Source: Bursaphelenchus xylophilus (taxonomy: Eukaryota; Nematoda; Chromadorea; Rhabditida; Aphelenchoididae). Taken from it: a stretch of DNA of 64,000 nt. The position numbers and the translations under genes are program-made. The notes under the pieces are model-generated. The model saw nothing but the letters and a program-made list of their open reading frames with translations. It was not told where the DNA came from and ran no database searches. This document shows, piece after piece, positions 53,101 through 64,000 of the stretch. How positions within the stretch are numbered: position 1 is the first letter of the stretch; the number at the start of each line of letters is the position of its first letter. The stretch covers positions 5,084,001 to 5,148,000 of the forward strand of contig CAJFCV020000002.1 of the NCBI GenBank assembly GCA_904066235.2, written 5' to 3'.

Positions 53101-55951
53101 GACCACGAAGATGTTGTTGAATAAGACTATTGCTATGAAAATGGATTTCAAAATAAAGAACCCGCCCCAGGATCAAGACAAAGACCCCTTCGGATTGAGC
53201 AAATCCGGATCAGATGGGACATTTGACTTGACAACAGATGGCTGAGAATATGCCGATGCTACTAGCCATCTAATTGAACATGGGAGTCAAAGAATGAAGG
53301 AATTAGAGAGATTGGAGGGCTGTAAAACAACCTCGTGAATAAATGAATACAAGCGAGTGTTCAGGGATTGGGAAATCAGACTTAATCCTCAAAGATTTGA
53401 TGATTACATGGACAAAAACAAGGTTGGGGTTTACAGTAACGACTCCAGGAAATGATGGAATACACTTACAGATGGGAGGAAACGATTAATTTATCCAAAA
53501 ATATCAATACTTTACGAAATGACGCCTACAAGTATATCTGATGATATCAAACCCCTAAAAAATGGTCTGAATGCAACAATAATGATATTTTCCGGGGATG
53601 GTAGCGTCTAGACAAACACACATTACGCTCAGAAATTCCCGAAAAGCCATAATAAATTATATTATCTATGACCTAATGACCTATTCTAATATCCCAAAAT
53701 CCATTTAAATTCCCACCCATGATGACTTGGCTTCTCTTCTCGGCCTCAGAATCCTATTTCTGAAGCCACATTGGCCGATGTCAGTGTTCATGGGCAGAAA
53801 AACGAAGAAAAATTGAAATTATTTCCACACGGGCATCATTTTTAATTAATCGGAGGAGGAGAAAAGGCCAAAGCCCCAAAGAAATTGGACGACGCGCGGC
53901 CATGGAGAAGCCGAAAAGGGAGATGCGACCTCAGGGCCTACAAGTAAGTAGTAAGTAAGGGTGGTGTGAAATGTGATCGACTGATAGATGACGCCCTCTT
54001 CTCGCCTCTTATTCCTCCACATCCGGACCCGCGGGTTAATTAAGATGTCTGACGGAGAGAGGGGGATGGAGACGTCCTTGTTATTCACTACAGGGATGCA
54101 TAAATAGGATATATGACATTTCTTCGCCATTTTTTGCATTACGATTATTAGTTATACAAATAAGATGATAATTTTTTTTTGGTCTTTTAATAATACCTGA
54201 ATAGGTCAAAAAATTACTTTAACACTAGGTGGTTATATAAAGGCTCAAAATTTGTTATGCCGATGACTAAGCTAACATAAAAACGGCCGATCCATTAAAA
54301 GTGCAGTTTAAATGCCCCACATCGATTCCATAGTAGTGTATTCATTACTTAAAACCATCAAAAATATATCTCATTCTTTTCACGACACATGCAATATTAT
54401 GCATGATGATGTATAACATATCACAGAAAGCCCTGCAAAGCCGAGAAAAGAAGGTTGTTTTCTCCAGAATTGGCAATCCAACCTGCAAACCGCTGGATTT
54501 ATTCGAAACTGACGCTTTAATTAGAGATATCATAAAACGGTTGCCCCGACAACCCATTAATCCCCTCCGGCTTCTTCTCCACCGTCTAATCAAAACACGC
54601 ACCCTGCGGGCATGACTGCCATTTCTGGCCACAACATTTCCCTCTTCTCCCGCTTTTTTGTCAACAAAAGTGTAAAATTGTACCGAGTATTCGGAGCGAA
54701 AACAGAAATATTACTGCAGTCTGAGTACTAGTTAGATTACCGTGCTTTTTTATAGACTACATTGCATATTAAAGAGTAATAAACAACTTGCCGGAGGTAC
54801 TACAAGATCGCCCAGAATGGCCCCGCTTTTCGAGGGCAATTTCTTTTCGGTCTTCAGATTCTGATGGGTACTGTATTGACAGAAAATGGTCTTTCCTCGG
54901 ATGGCCATGGGATAAGCATGGGCGATCTGGACAATGGCCTGAGCTCCATTATCTTCTTCGTACTCTACGAATGCCTGGAAAAATTTTTTCGTATAAAAAT
55001 GAAATTACATACATTTTTCAGTGGAATGAGTATCATAATAACCGGATTAAATAAATATTTTAAAGATCATTAGATTCAACACTTTGCAGTACCGTTTGTT
55101 ATCAAAGATAAAAGCACAACACATACTTTTAAATTTTTTGAAGGACAAAACAGGCTATGTTTCCAATGATTTATACAAAAACATTCAAACATCAAAATTC
55201 AAAAAATTATTCTAATAAATATGTGACAATGACCCTTTTTCTTGCAGAAATATCAAAATTTTGAATAAAACTCAAATGGGAGTGCTTATCTTTTTTAATT
55301 TCCAACGTTCAAAAATCACCAAAATTACGTAACAAGAATCCAATAATTCTTGTGACATTTCGTTGCATTAACGAAGAAGACGCAGTTAGAAAAATCCGGC
55401 TTAATAATCATCCTTATTACACATTTCCGAATAACAAAATCTGTAATTCTTACCTGATTTTTTCCCTTGAGCATCAAATAATTGCGTAATTTGCCAAAGG
55501 GCATACAAAAATGGATCAATTCGAGTTCACTCATGTCACCGGGAATGTTGCGGAGATGGACCACCCTGGACGGGGGATTGCCTGAGGGGTCGGGAGCCGA
55601 CACCGTTGACGCTGAGGCGCTGGCGTTAAAGTTGAGGACAGCGGCCGCTGCAACGGCCGCCGCGGCCGAAGCGGATTTGCTGGCCGGCGCTGGGGCTGAG
55701 ATAAAAGCCAGGGGGTCCAGTTTGAGCTGGAATTGAGTTGGGAAAGGTAATTGGATTAGTAATTAAATGATGACATTAAATTTTAATTATGTCTAGTACC
55801 TTTTTTGGCTCACTCATGGCATTCATAAAGACGTTGAAAGCGTCATCGAAGCAGGCCGCGCCAACCAGATCTTCCGAGGCTCGCTGAAATCGACGACGAT
55901 AACTTGAAAATGACGTAAACATTAAAATTTATTTTATCTCACCTTTGGCAT
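47153..55951 (-). CDS. ptb-1: Polypyrimidine tract-binding protein (four RRMs)
   Basis: PTB binds CU-rich RNA and represses or shapes splicing; it also acts in mRNA stability and translation. Exons: 55943-55951, 55800-55883, 55454-55726, 54788-54974, 50063-50610, 49738-49941, 49565-49616, 49304-49525, 48933-49192, 48219-48252, 47931-48023, 47776-47865, 47479-47683, 47153-47291; 799 codons. RRM1 starts [22 protein letters not shown] (about residue 80), RRM2 [27 protein letters not shown] (about 412), RRM3 [29 protein letters not shown] (about 603) and RRM4 [21 protein letters not shown] (about 715). The signature stretches [15 protein letters not shown] and [13 protein letters not shown] are present. 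The protein is longer than human PTBP1 (about 530-560) because of Ala/Gln-rich linkers after RRM1 and RRM2. The first coding exon is only 9 nt (MPK), so alternative starts are possible. Confidence 0.93.
50611..54787 (-). other. 4.2-kb intron of ptb-1
   Basis: By far the longest intron in the window. It contains a GC-rich, CpG-rich tract at about 51000-51480, a MITE at 52257-52949 and AT-rich sequence otherwise. No exon with PTB similarity was seen. An internal promoter or alternative first exon near the GC-rich tract is possible. Confidence 0.45.
52257..52949. mobile_element. MITE with 130-bp inverted ends and CAGGGTGCGGC termini
   Basis: 693 bp flanked by TA on both sides (52255-52256 and 52950-52951). 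The ends begin CAGGGTGCGGCAATTTTTCG and remain inverted copies for about 130 bp with few mismatches. No transposase is present. The first 13 bases are shared with the element at 20833-22074, so it was probably mobilised by a related Tc1/mariner-group enzyme. A 178-codon frame crosses it but includes the inverted repeat and looks fortuitous. Confidence 0.88.
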
Positions 55952-58900
55952 GAAGTGCGCACAGAGTGCAACACTTACGGGCTCTGAAGCAATTTTTAAT
56001 CGACTTAAGATCGGAATTTAATGGCTACAGGTGAAAGATACGCGGATTCCCATGGAAACACGACCAAATCAAAATTCAAATGAAATTCACGCTCTCCGAA
56101 AAGGCACCTGACGGCTTTATACCTCCAGGCTTTGGTTTATAAGGATGGAAGAAGTTTTTAAGTAAACGCAATATTCAAAATTACTCTTTTCCGACATTTT
56201 AGAGGGTATAATTAGTCCATGAACACCTGGGCTACACGGCTCGGACTTTCACAACATTTTTAATCACATTTTTGGTATTATATTTAAGACAAAATTAAAT
56301 TATTCGTTATAGAAGATTTAAAATAATCAAAATTTCCCTCCGACCAAAGCATAATTGGAAATGGTACAGCCGTCAGAATAACCAATCAATTTTCTCAATT
56401 TGACGGTCCTAATACAAACCGATGATAGCGTCGTGTTGGATGGAATTGGATCGAAAATGGAGGGAAAAGGGTCATGGAGAAGGTCGGGGGCTGACTCATG
56501 GCCAAGAATAATATCAGAGCCTCGGCTCGCCACCCAAATTGGCCTCGATCAGACGGCGATCGGACAGGGCGGGGAGGCCACGTCCCCCTCACCTGAGGGC
56601 CCATCAGAAGCTGCGTTTTGCGCGATTCCCGGTCCCATTTCCCTCAGCCAGTTCGTTCTTCAATTTTCAAAGCGTTTTTCGTTGACTCTCGAAGTGCAAA
56701 CAAATCGGGATCAGAAAGAGCTCTGCTGGTATTACTCAGGGGCTGGACTTAGACCTCTTTGTAAATACAGTCCGAGCCGCGACATTCGAATTACATTCCC
56801 GAGGGGTTGGTCTGGTCCAAAAAAACTGTAATATAAGCCTGCTGCGTTGTTCTGTTTCCAACGTTCTGTGGGCTTAAGACATTTTACAAATGTTGTCTGG
56901 GTTTTTTGGATTATGCGATCAGAAAAATGCACAAAAAAAATTTTTTTTTGTAATATAAAATTTTCAATACGTTAATCTCCGAGTTAAGCAAGTGCTTAGA
57001 TTTCATATTTCGATTTAAATAAGGTTATTAGATGTATGTACATGCAGAATATTTTTTTGCGGCAAAGTCATCATACCTTAACAGTCGAATTTGTAAAATC
57101 AGTCTTGCTCACCTTATGGCCGACGGGAAGAAGCGGGTTCTCCAGGTACATGGCACTCATCGACTACGTCGGCGCTCTTCCGCGAGCATTCCGCTCGCTG
57201 CACGGTCTTCTGCAAAAAACAGTAATTGTACTACGGACGCGGTAATTGAATGCCGCGGTGCTCGAGGGGTAATGAGGTCGATGGTTGGGTCCGGTTTCCG
57301 CGCGAACCTTTTTCTTTCCGTCTCCGAACCGACCTGCCGAACCACCACCCTCCGTTTTTGGAGAGGTAAGAAACGCAAACAAGCTGAGATTTATATTTGA
57401 ACAACTCCACATTCTCCCCTTCCTCCTCCTTCTACACCTTTGTCTTCTCGCCGTCGCCCATGATAAGGAAAACACGGACTTAAAATTCCCACGAAATTGT
57501 TTCACACCTCTCGGAGATCCCGAAACAAAAGGAGATTGCCAAAGCGGAGTTTCCCTGAAACCCGTATCTTCTTATAACCCCCATTCCTGGGACCTTATTC
57601 TTGACCGTTCGTCTATAAATAAAAACATTTAAGTAGCCTACTTCTAACAATTGTAAGAAAAATATTCGTGGCTTCCAGAGAATAGTGCTTGAGGGAGTGT
57701 ACCCGGTATTTTGTAGGGAATGTCGTAAATCAAAGGATTTATGGCCTCATGGCCATGGAGATTCAGGGATAAGTGGTTTTGTTACAAGCTCCGAATAGAA
57801 GATTGGGTATGGAAAACTGGAACCAAATTACAGTCCTCAGGGTTTTTGGATAGTTTACATTAGGATTTCGCAAACAGAAAGCAGTAAAATCTCAAAAGTA
57901 AGTTAATTTTTTCATGACTTTTTTTTATTTTTTTCGAAATGAAAAAAACGCATAAAATATTTTCCAAACAAAAAAAAACGATGACTAATAAGGTCTAAAA
58001 AGTTCTATAGAAATCAAAATCTTTTGGCTTTTTAATACGAATTCTTCTTATGATGAATATTCTACAATTTTCAATTATCAAAACGCGGATGACAAAACAA
58101 ATAAAAAGATGACCAATCAGGCCACTGAAGCGCCGAGAAAACCCGTTAAAAAAAATTGGGTGGGCACCGGAATTGGTGTTCCTATCACTTGGGAGACGGT
58201 TATCTTGGGAAAACAATTCCGCTAAAACCTCTTAAATTCTACGCCCGATCCTTAAATTCAAAGAGGAGCACTTACGGGATTGGAAACTCAACTTTTCTGA
58301 CAACTTATAGGGGAAGAGTGGTATGGCCCTCAGATTTTACCCAAACCAGGCATATCTGCTCAAAATAAGCCATAAAACAAATGGCAAAAAATTTGGCTGA
58401 CGCTTTTCAGGGAAAGTCGGATTTAAAAAAAAATACGAGAGTTCATGAGGACGTTCGAGAATTTTGGCCTGGGAAAACTGATTTCTGTTCGAATTTTAAC
58501 ACAACTCGGTGTAAGCCCATTTTTTCAAAAAAAAATTGCAAATCTAGTGTAAAAAAATATGAACCTCGACTTTACCTTCCCTAATAACGCTAGTAAACCC
58601 AATATTAACTTTCCGCTGCCAAACTACTCATCTATTCAACGGAATAAACGGTGTTGGGTAATGCGAAGGTTATTTCCGAGTTACAATTTGCACGCTTTGA
58701 TGCCTCAGGGGCGCGCCGGTGAGCGGAAAACGGATTAAGTAAGTCTCGATCGAATCCATTAAACGAATCACAAGTTACTGGACGAACTCTCGGCGGTCTG
58801 GAGAGACAGAAACGGACCGCCGGAGGGCGCCGTCTCCATTCCAGGACAGCTCGAATTGCACCTTCTTCTCGCCGCTTTCTGATCCTCTTCAGATGGCCCG

Positions 58901-59759
58901 TCAAGGGCCAAATGAAGCGACGAGAACAGATTTCCCGGACATATTATAATGAGATATCAGAGGAGGGGTTAGGGAGAGTTGCAAGTATCGAGAATTGAAA
59001 AAAAAATAATTAATAAACATCTAGGGACCCACTACAATATAAATCTTACTAAAGTTGCTTTATGAATTCATTCCAAAATTACTAAGACTAATGCGAACAA
59101 TAAAATTACTATACAAAGCATCTAGAAAATGATGCCGTAGACCGTAAAAATATTGAAAATGCTCAAGAAATTTCTTTTTGCCAACAACTCAAACTTTTCG
59201 GAGTAACTTTCAGTTTCTAATCATCCTTTTCCCGGAATTACTCCATTTCCAACACAACAAAGCCGGCACATTCTACTAACTGGTTCTCTTCATCATCTCC
59301 TCATAAGAACATAGGAAAGGACCAACAAATTCCACATGAACAACTTCTGGAATTGATGAAAACAAATTGGGAGAAGGGCTTCGGGAGGATGGAGGGGCCT
59401 GAAAGTGACGCCGATGTCTCGAGAGTGGGGCCGAAGACGGTTCGGACACTTCACTGGCATCCACCTTCGAAACCGAATTAACTCCGACCCCGAGGAATCA
59501 GCTTTGTCTCCAGGCAAGGGGCTTCGTTTTATTCATAAAACAAGATGATGGAGGCAGAAAGAAGGGATCAACAACAATTTCATGCATAATAGATTCTGTT
59601 TGTGTTCAAATTATGTCATCCAAAGAGGTTTGGAGAGCAAGAGGGAGACTTCGCGATGACATTATAAAAGAGATGGTATTACAAACAAAGGATGAGAACA
59701 ATTGGACATTACATTAGAGATAGAGTAACATTAACAATTAAATAAACCAAATTAATCAT
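55952..59759. other. Intergenic region between ndc1 and ptb-1
   Basis: 3.8 kb with no gene recognised. GC- and CpG-rich patches at about 56440-56650, 57110-57350 and 58680-58900 interrupt AT-rich sequence. These patches contain short frames without homology. They are probably promoter or enhancer sequence of ptb-1, which starts at the left edge. Confidence 0.4.
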
Positions 59760-62700
59760 CTAGAAGTTGGACGAGAGGATATTGAGAAGATCTCTTTCAG
59801 ATGGGGCCAGCTCAAGACTATCAATGTGATCATTGTACGTGATGTAAAGACGTTTGATCGAGTCCATCAGGACATCCTCGAGTCGACTCAGGTTGGGTCT
59901 GATCATCACATCCTCTTTACGGTTCTAAAAGTCAACGATTACAACAATTCTTATCAGCCATGACGGTGTGAAATAGTCTTTCACCACGAATATTTAAAAA
60001 ATATTATCCCGAAAGTAAACAAGAAAAATTCTTTCACGCTTTTGATAAAAGGGCGTCTACAGTAGATCCTTCAATTCTACGTTTAACTTAAAGTATACAC
60101 TAAACCTACACTGGTGGATCTGATGTACAAATCGATGGCCAATTCCAAACGCAGCAGGATGGAGAAGATCGGTGCCAAATCCTTTTGCACAATTCCAAAT
60201 CGGTCTTCCTTGATCGAATTCGCAGTCAAAACCGACAAACAATTGATGGCATACTCAGCCTGGATCAGGTAATACGTTTGGATGGCTGGTGCTGGTTTGA
60301 GAAGGTTGTCTTTGAACAAGTTGATCCATTTGTTGAGAAGTGGGAAGCTGCTCAAGGATAATGAAAACGTCCTCGCTTTTTGTTTTGGAGCTTCTAAAAG
60401 CAGTTCCGTTAAATTTCAGCACAAATTACATAACTATTTTATCACGATTCCAACCTATTATGAACCGCAAACATCGATTAATCCACCGTCGAAAACCACG
60501 GCTATTTCAAGTGGAAACGCTAGCCCAAGGGTTTGATTGGCCTAAAGCTCACCTCAATGGCTATTCGAGAAATTGAATTAGCACCCCAATCATACAAAAA
60601 TGGTAGGCCATGGTGTCCTATTTGCCGAGGACAACTCCAACACTTGGACTAACCATATCCGGATATCATTACTGCAATCTTTTGGCATGCTATTTATGAC
60701 GGTTTTAGGCAGATCAGACGCTTCTCTTGCCATTTCCATTTAAAAAAGCCAACGATTGGTCAGAGAAGTGGATAACAATCAATCGCCAGTCGGCATAACC
60801 GAACTTTGTTCCCCAAGAAAATCATCCGACATTTTCAAAACTTTCAACCCCATCATATAACTATTAAAGGTTAACGCGATTAAAAATGGGGATCAATCTT
60901 ACTCCCGACAATAGCTATAAATCTCAATTATTGAGTAGTAAAAGTCGATTCATTCCTTCAGCTTCCGTCCAATCGAATAAATTACGTGAAAAAAGCCAGC
61001 GGATGCCCCAAATGACCCGTTTTAATGTCTTCGATAAGTTTAAAGAAGTGTGCTCCAAATGCAACCACCCAATTAATTGTAACAAGTCTGAGACAGACTA
61101 CCCCAGACACTATTACGTGTGGATCTGACTAAGTTTTGAGTAAGTTCAGCTACTTTTCAAATCCTTTTTAGCCATCAATTTCGTTTTCACTTAATGCGCC
61201 AAAAAATAGTTGAAACATTTGAGAAGATTGATTACAACCGGTTATCCGCTCAAGATTACTGTAATCCAGACGGCAAAAAAAGTAAAAGTGGAGCGCTACC
61301 ATATTTTTTTAAATTCCAGCGCCGGCAGGAATACGGTATGCCGCTTACACGCTTTGCTTACGTTTTTAAAAAAAATTCTTTAACAGATTTCACCTATATT
61401 TTGCAAAGGAAATACTTCAAAATTTCTGTTTTATTCTCCCATATTCCAAAAGCAATATAAAAAGCTTACCGAAATGTCTGGGGTTTACATTGGGTGGCAA
61501 CAATAGTCTGGCTTTGCTGGGAGAAGTGAATTGTAATCTTTTTTCTTCGTTGAGGTCCGTCGCCGTTCCCGAGAGAGCTCTGGCAGCCAATGGTCTTACC
61601 GTAGGTGTCATGGCCGACCTCACACTTGGCCCAAGTTGTGTCAACTTCTTTTGTTTTTCGAATCCAGGCCTGGTCTCGATCTTGCCAACTTTTTGGGCCA
61701 ATAATTCATGGATGTATTCAATGGATTCCATACAGGCATCCCTCACAGCCATCCAATTTCTAGGCTTTCCGGCTGGTTGACTGATCGAATAAATTAATGC
61801 TCGGCCTTGTTCGGATCGCATCGAGAGATCATAGAGGGCTTGGAAACCAAAGATCTAAATCAATCTTGATATCAACGCCTCAACACTACTTACCCTTAGC
61901 AACAAATTGGCCGATGAGATCGCGTTTAGCACATTCTTCTGAGTTTTCTCAGTTTCATCGCTCAAAAAAGTTGTGGAAGTTGGCATTGGAAGATTCAATG
62001 GCTGCATTACGATGGCATTAAGCAATTCGAATGAGAATCTGACCGCTACGATACCTGCCAGAACAACAGCAAAGTGATTGATCATCAAACCGGCTCTCAG
62101 AATCAGATCAAAGAAGCTGGATCGAGTGAAAGAAAAGAGGGGAGACAATAATACTGTGAACACAAGGGATCTCGCAGCATTCCGTACAGTGTCAATAACC
62201 GTATAATAAAGTAGATCAGGTAGGATGGCTCGGAAATAGTTCAATGGAGTCTCCTGAAAATAAACATTACGCTTGACATAGACAAAAAAAATAAAAAAAT
62301 TTTGCACCTACATTGACAAATTCCCATCGGAAATTGGCTGAGAACGCGGTGTTAAAAGACGCGAATAAGGTCAATGCCCAAAAGAACACGTAAATTGATC
62401 TAAAACAACAAAATCAAAAATTACTATAAAAAATCGTACCCGCTGGCAGTGAGAACGGTGGATTCCAGAGCAGCACAGCTAGTATAAACCCAGAAGAGAA
62501 CGGTGATAACAATTGTCAACGAACAAGCAATCAATGGGACTTCTTTGGTAACATCATAGTTCTGCTCAAATAACACTAAATCCAATAGAAATAGAAAAGA
62601 TAAACAAACTTACTTCCAAAACAATGGCGACAGACGATTTGCGAGAAGACGAAAACTGTTGCACATGCCAAAATGAGGGAAAGATAGAAGTCCAATTGAA

Positions 62701-63257
62701 GGAATAACAATAATGTATCTAAAAGCATAAGACAAATCATAAATTAACTTACTAAATACGGATGTGAAAGGTGAAAGGACGCTGGATTGGACAATGAGTA
62801 CCAGTAAGAGAAAAATTGGAGCTGCTGCCAGGGCCGCTGCTGCAGATGCCCAAAAGAATTTATTTCGAACCTAAACAATATAATTCACATACGAAAGGTA
62901 TATGAAGTTAAAATGCTACAGAAAAGAGCCACTTACAAGCTGCTCAAACCAGGGTTGAATTTCGAAACGTTTCACCGGCCTCACAGGACTTGAATAAGCC
63001 AGTTCACAGGGCCCTTCATCTGGATCATAATATTGAGTTAGTCCATAATCTGGCCTTGGAGACAACAAAGAATTTTGCGGTGAAGGGATTCGAGCGTCCA
63101 ACGGACTTCTCCTTTCCAACGGCGACCTTCCATTCAATGGAGTGAACCTATTTTCGTATGGACCTAAATTCAAATGTCAAGTATAACACAAATGGGCATT
63201 ACTTTGTTGCCTGGACTGATAGGGGAATGTCTTAGGCGATGGATTCGGCGACAACAT
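59760..63257 (-). CDS. npp-22: Transmembrane nucleoporin NDC1
   Basis: NDC1 anchors the nuclear pore complex in the pore membrane and acts in pore assembly. Exons: 63203-63257, 62937-63163, 62753-62870, 62614-62718, 62440-62575, 62312-62399, 61894-62253, 61470-61854, 60110-60393, 59760-59924; 640 codons (human 674). The N-tail is Pro/Ser/Arg-rich (PLERRSPLDARIPSPQNS). Six hydrophobic segments follow between VRNKFFWASAAAALAAAPIFLLLVLIV and AGLMINHFAVVLAGIVAVRF. The cytosolic C-terminal half has the family blocks IFGFQALYDLSMRSEQGRALIYSISQPAGKPRNW and INCLSVLTANSIKEDRFGIVQKDLAPIFSILLRLELAIDLYI, both clearly parallel to human NDC1. The 1.08-kb intron 60394-61469 holds nothing recognised. Confidence 0.92.
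60394..61469 (-). other. Long intron of the NDC1 gene
   Basis: 1.08 kb. Flanking exons join in phase (HF-E-APKQ). Frames inside have no recognisable features. Confidence 0.5.
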
Positions 63258-64000
63258 GCTGCCGGCTCGACGAGATGTTGTTTTATGAAACAAATCCACC
63301 TCAAAAAATTATTATTTTTGTGATTTTCTTGGCGCCATTTTGGGTGAACGAAATGTCACAATCGATTGGGTGAAACGGGTTGCAAATCACTCGTAACGAT
63401 GAGATTGAATGATTGATTGATGGGAATGGACTTGACTGGCGTGTGCAAGGGGCCCGCGCTTCTCCGGTGTGACGTTAACATTCGGCTGCTACGTGTGAAT
63501 TAATATATCGCGCGCATTCAAGACCGGACAGACACCGTATCGCCGGGAATCGATCCCCATGCCCTTTAGCTGCGCTCCCTCCGTCTGAAACCCGTCGAAG
63601 TGCATCGTTCCTGTTTGTGGATACCAGTTGCAACATTTTTTTATTTTTTGCATATGTTGGTGCGTTATCATTTCGGGTTAAGCTTTGATGAAATTGGAAT
63701 GTTGTAGTATGCTCTGTTGATGGGATCAGCTAACACAAACTCTGAAACGCAAACACAAGCTCTTAGCGAAGAAAGTGTAGGTTAGAAGAGATCAAGATGG
63801 ATTTGAACGGAAGGACCCTTAATGATTTTATTATAGTAGACTAGACACAGAGTGATCGCTACAAAGCACTTTTCTATTCCACCACTGAAAAATTTGATGT
63901 ATTTCACATTGATTTTGGTTGTGACGCTTATCCCAAAAGGCTCCCTCGGAGTCTGATCTCCCCGTAATTTATATGCTCCTTCGTTTCCTCGTAGTTTAAT
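63258..64000. other. NDC1 5' flank to window edge
   Basis: Probable promoter. No gene is visible. A GGATCGATTCC on the minus strand near 63550 resembles a tRNA B box but lacks a partner A box and cloverleaf. Confidence 0.4.

Noticed and set aside
57285..57632. 115-codon plus frame (Pro/Leu-rich)
   Set aside because: Low-complexity composition from a CT-rich tract; no domain or splice support.
63489..63671. 60-codon minus frame and a B-box-like GGATCGATTCC
   Set aside because: No matching A box or cloverleaf for a tRNA, and no family resemblance for the peptide.

Overview
The window reads as nuclear DNA of a nematode. The genes are intron-rich, most introns are 36-120 nt with GT-AG ends and TTTTAG or TTTCAG acceptors, and several start codons sit just downstream of isolated 3' splice sites, as expected for spliced-leader trans-splicing. 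The families present (TWK potassium channel, VHP-1-type MAPK phosphatase, MIG-14/Wntless, ALH-1, PTB-1) match Caenorhabditis genes, but the gene order is not one I recognise from C. elegans and I cannot name the species. Coding exons were joined by hand from splice signals, reading phase and family similarity. Summed exon lengths are exact multiples of three for every complete gene model.

Layout: 1-6584 (-) is a pecanex protein that runs off the left edge and carries a mariner-type element in one intron. 7730-10275 (+) is a CDC14 phosphatase and 10772-12690 (-) is RCC1. 12.7-15.7 kb is intergenic and holds a large palindrome with a tRNA-like module in each arm. 15744-19603 (+) is a JNK/p38-type MAPK phosphatase. 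19818-23288 (-) is a USP22/Ubp8-type deubiquitinase whose introns hold a decayed Tc1/mariner-family element and an identical 212-bp copy of part of it. 23632-24871 (-) is DNAJB11/ERdj3, head to head with glucosidase II beta at 25302-27085 (+). 27161-29678 (-) is an unrecognised zinc-finger protein, 29921-31514 (-) an unrecognised protein and 31525-34628 (-) a TWK channel; these three may form an operon. 36242-38140 (-) is mitochondrial ALDH, 40545-42902 (+) Wntless, and 43394-44422 (-) a small gene with the layout of a neuropeptide precursor. 47153-55951 (-) is PTB with a 4.2-kb intron containing a MITE. 59760-63257 (-) is nucleoporin NDC1.

Most genes are conserved housekeeping or signalling functions: cell-cycle exit (CDC14), the Ran gradient (RCC1), nuclear pore (NDC1), SAGA-type deubiquitination (USP22), ER folding and glycan trimming (DNAJB11, glucosidase II beta), Wnt secretion (Wntless) and splicing (PTB). 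The less ordinary items are the candidate amidated peptide precursor, the tRNA-like palindrome, two elements sharing CAGGGTGCGGCAA ends, an intron whose two ends are complementary, and the possible TWK/unknown/zinc-finger operon.
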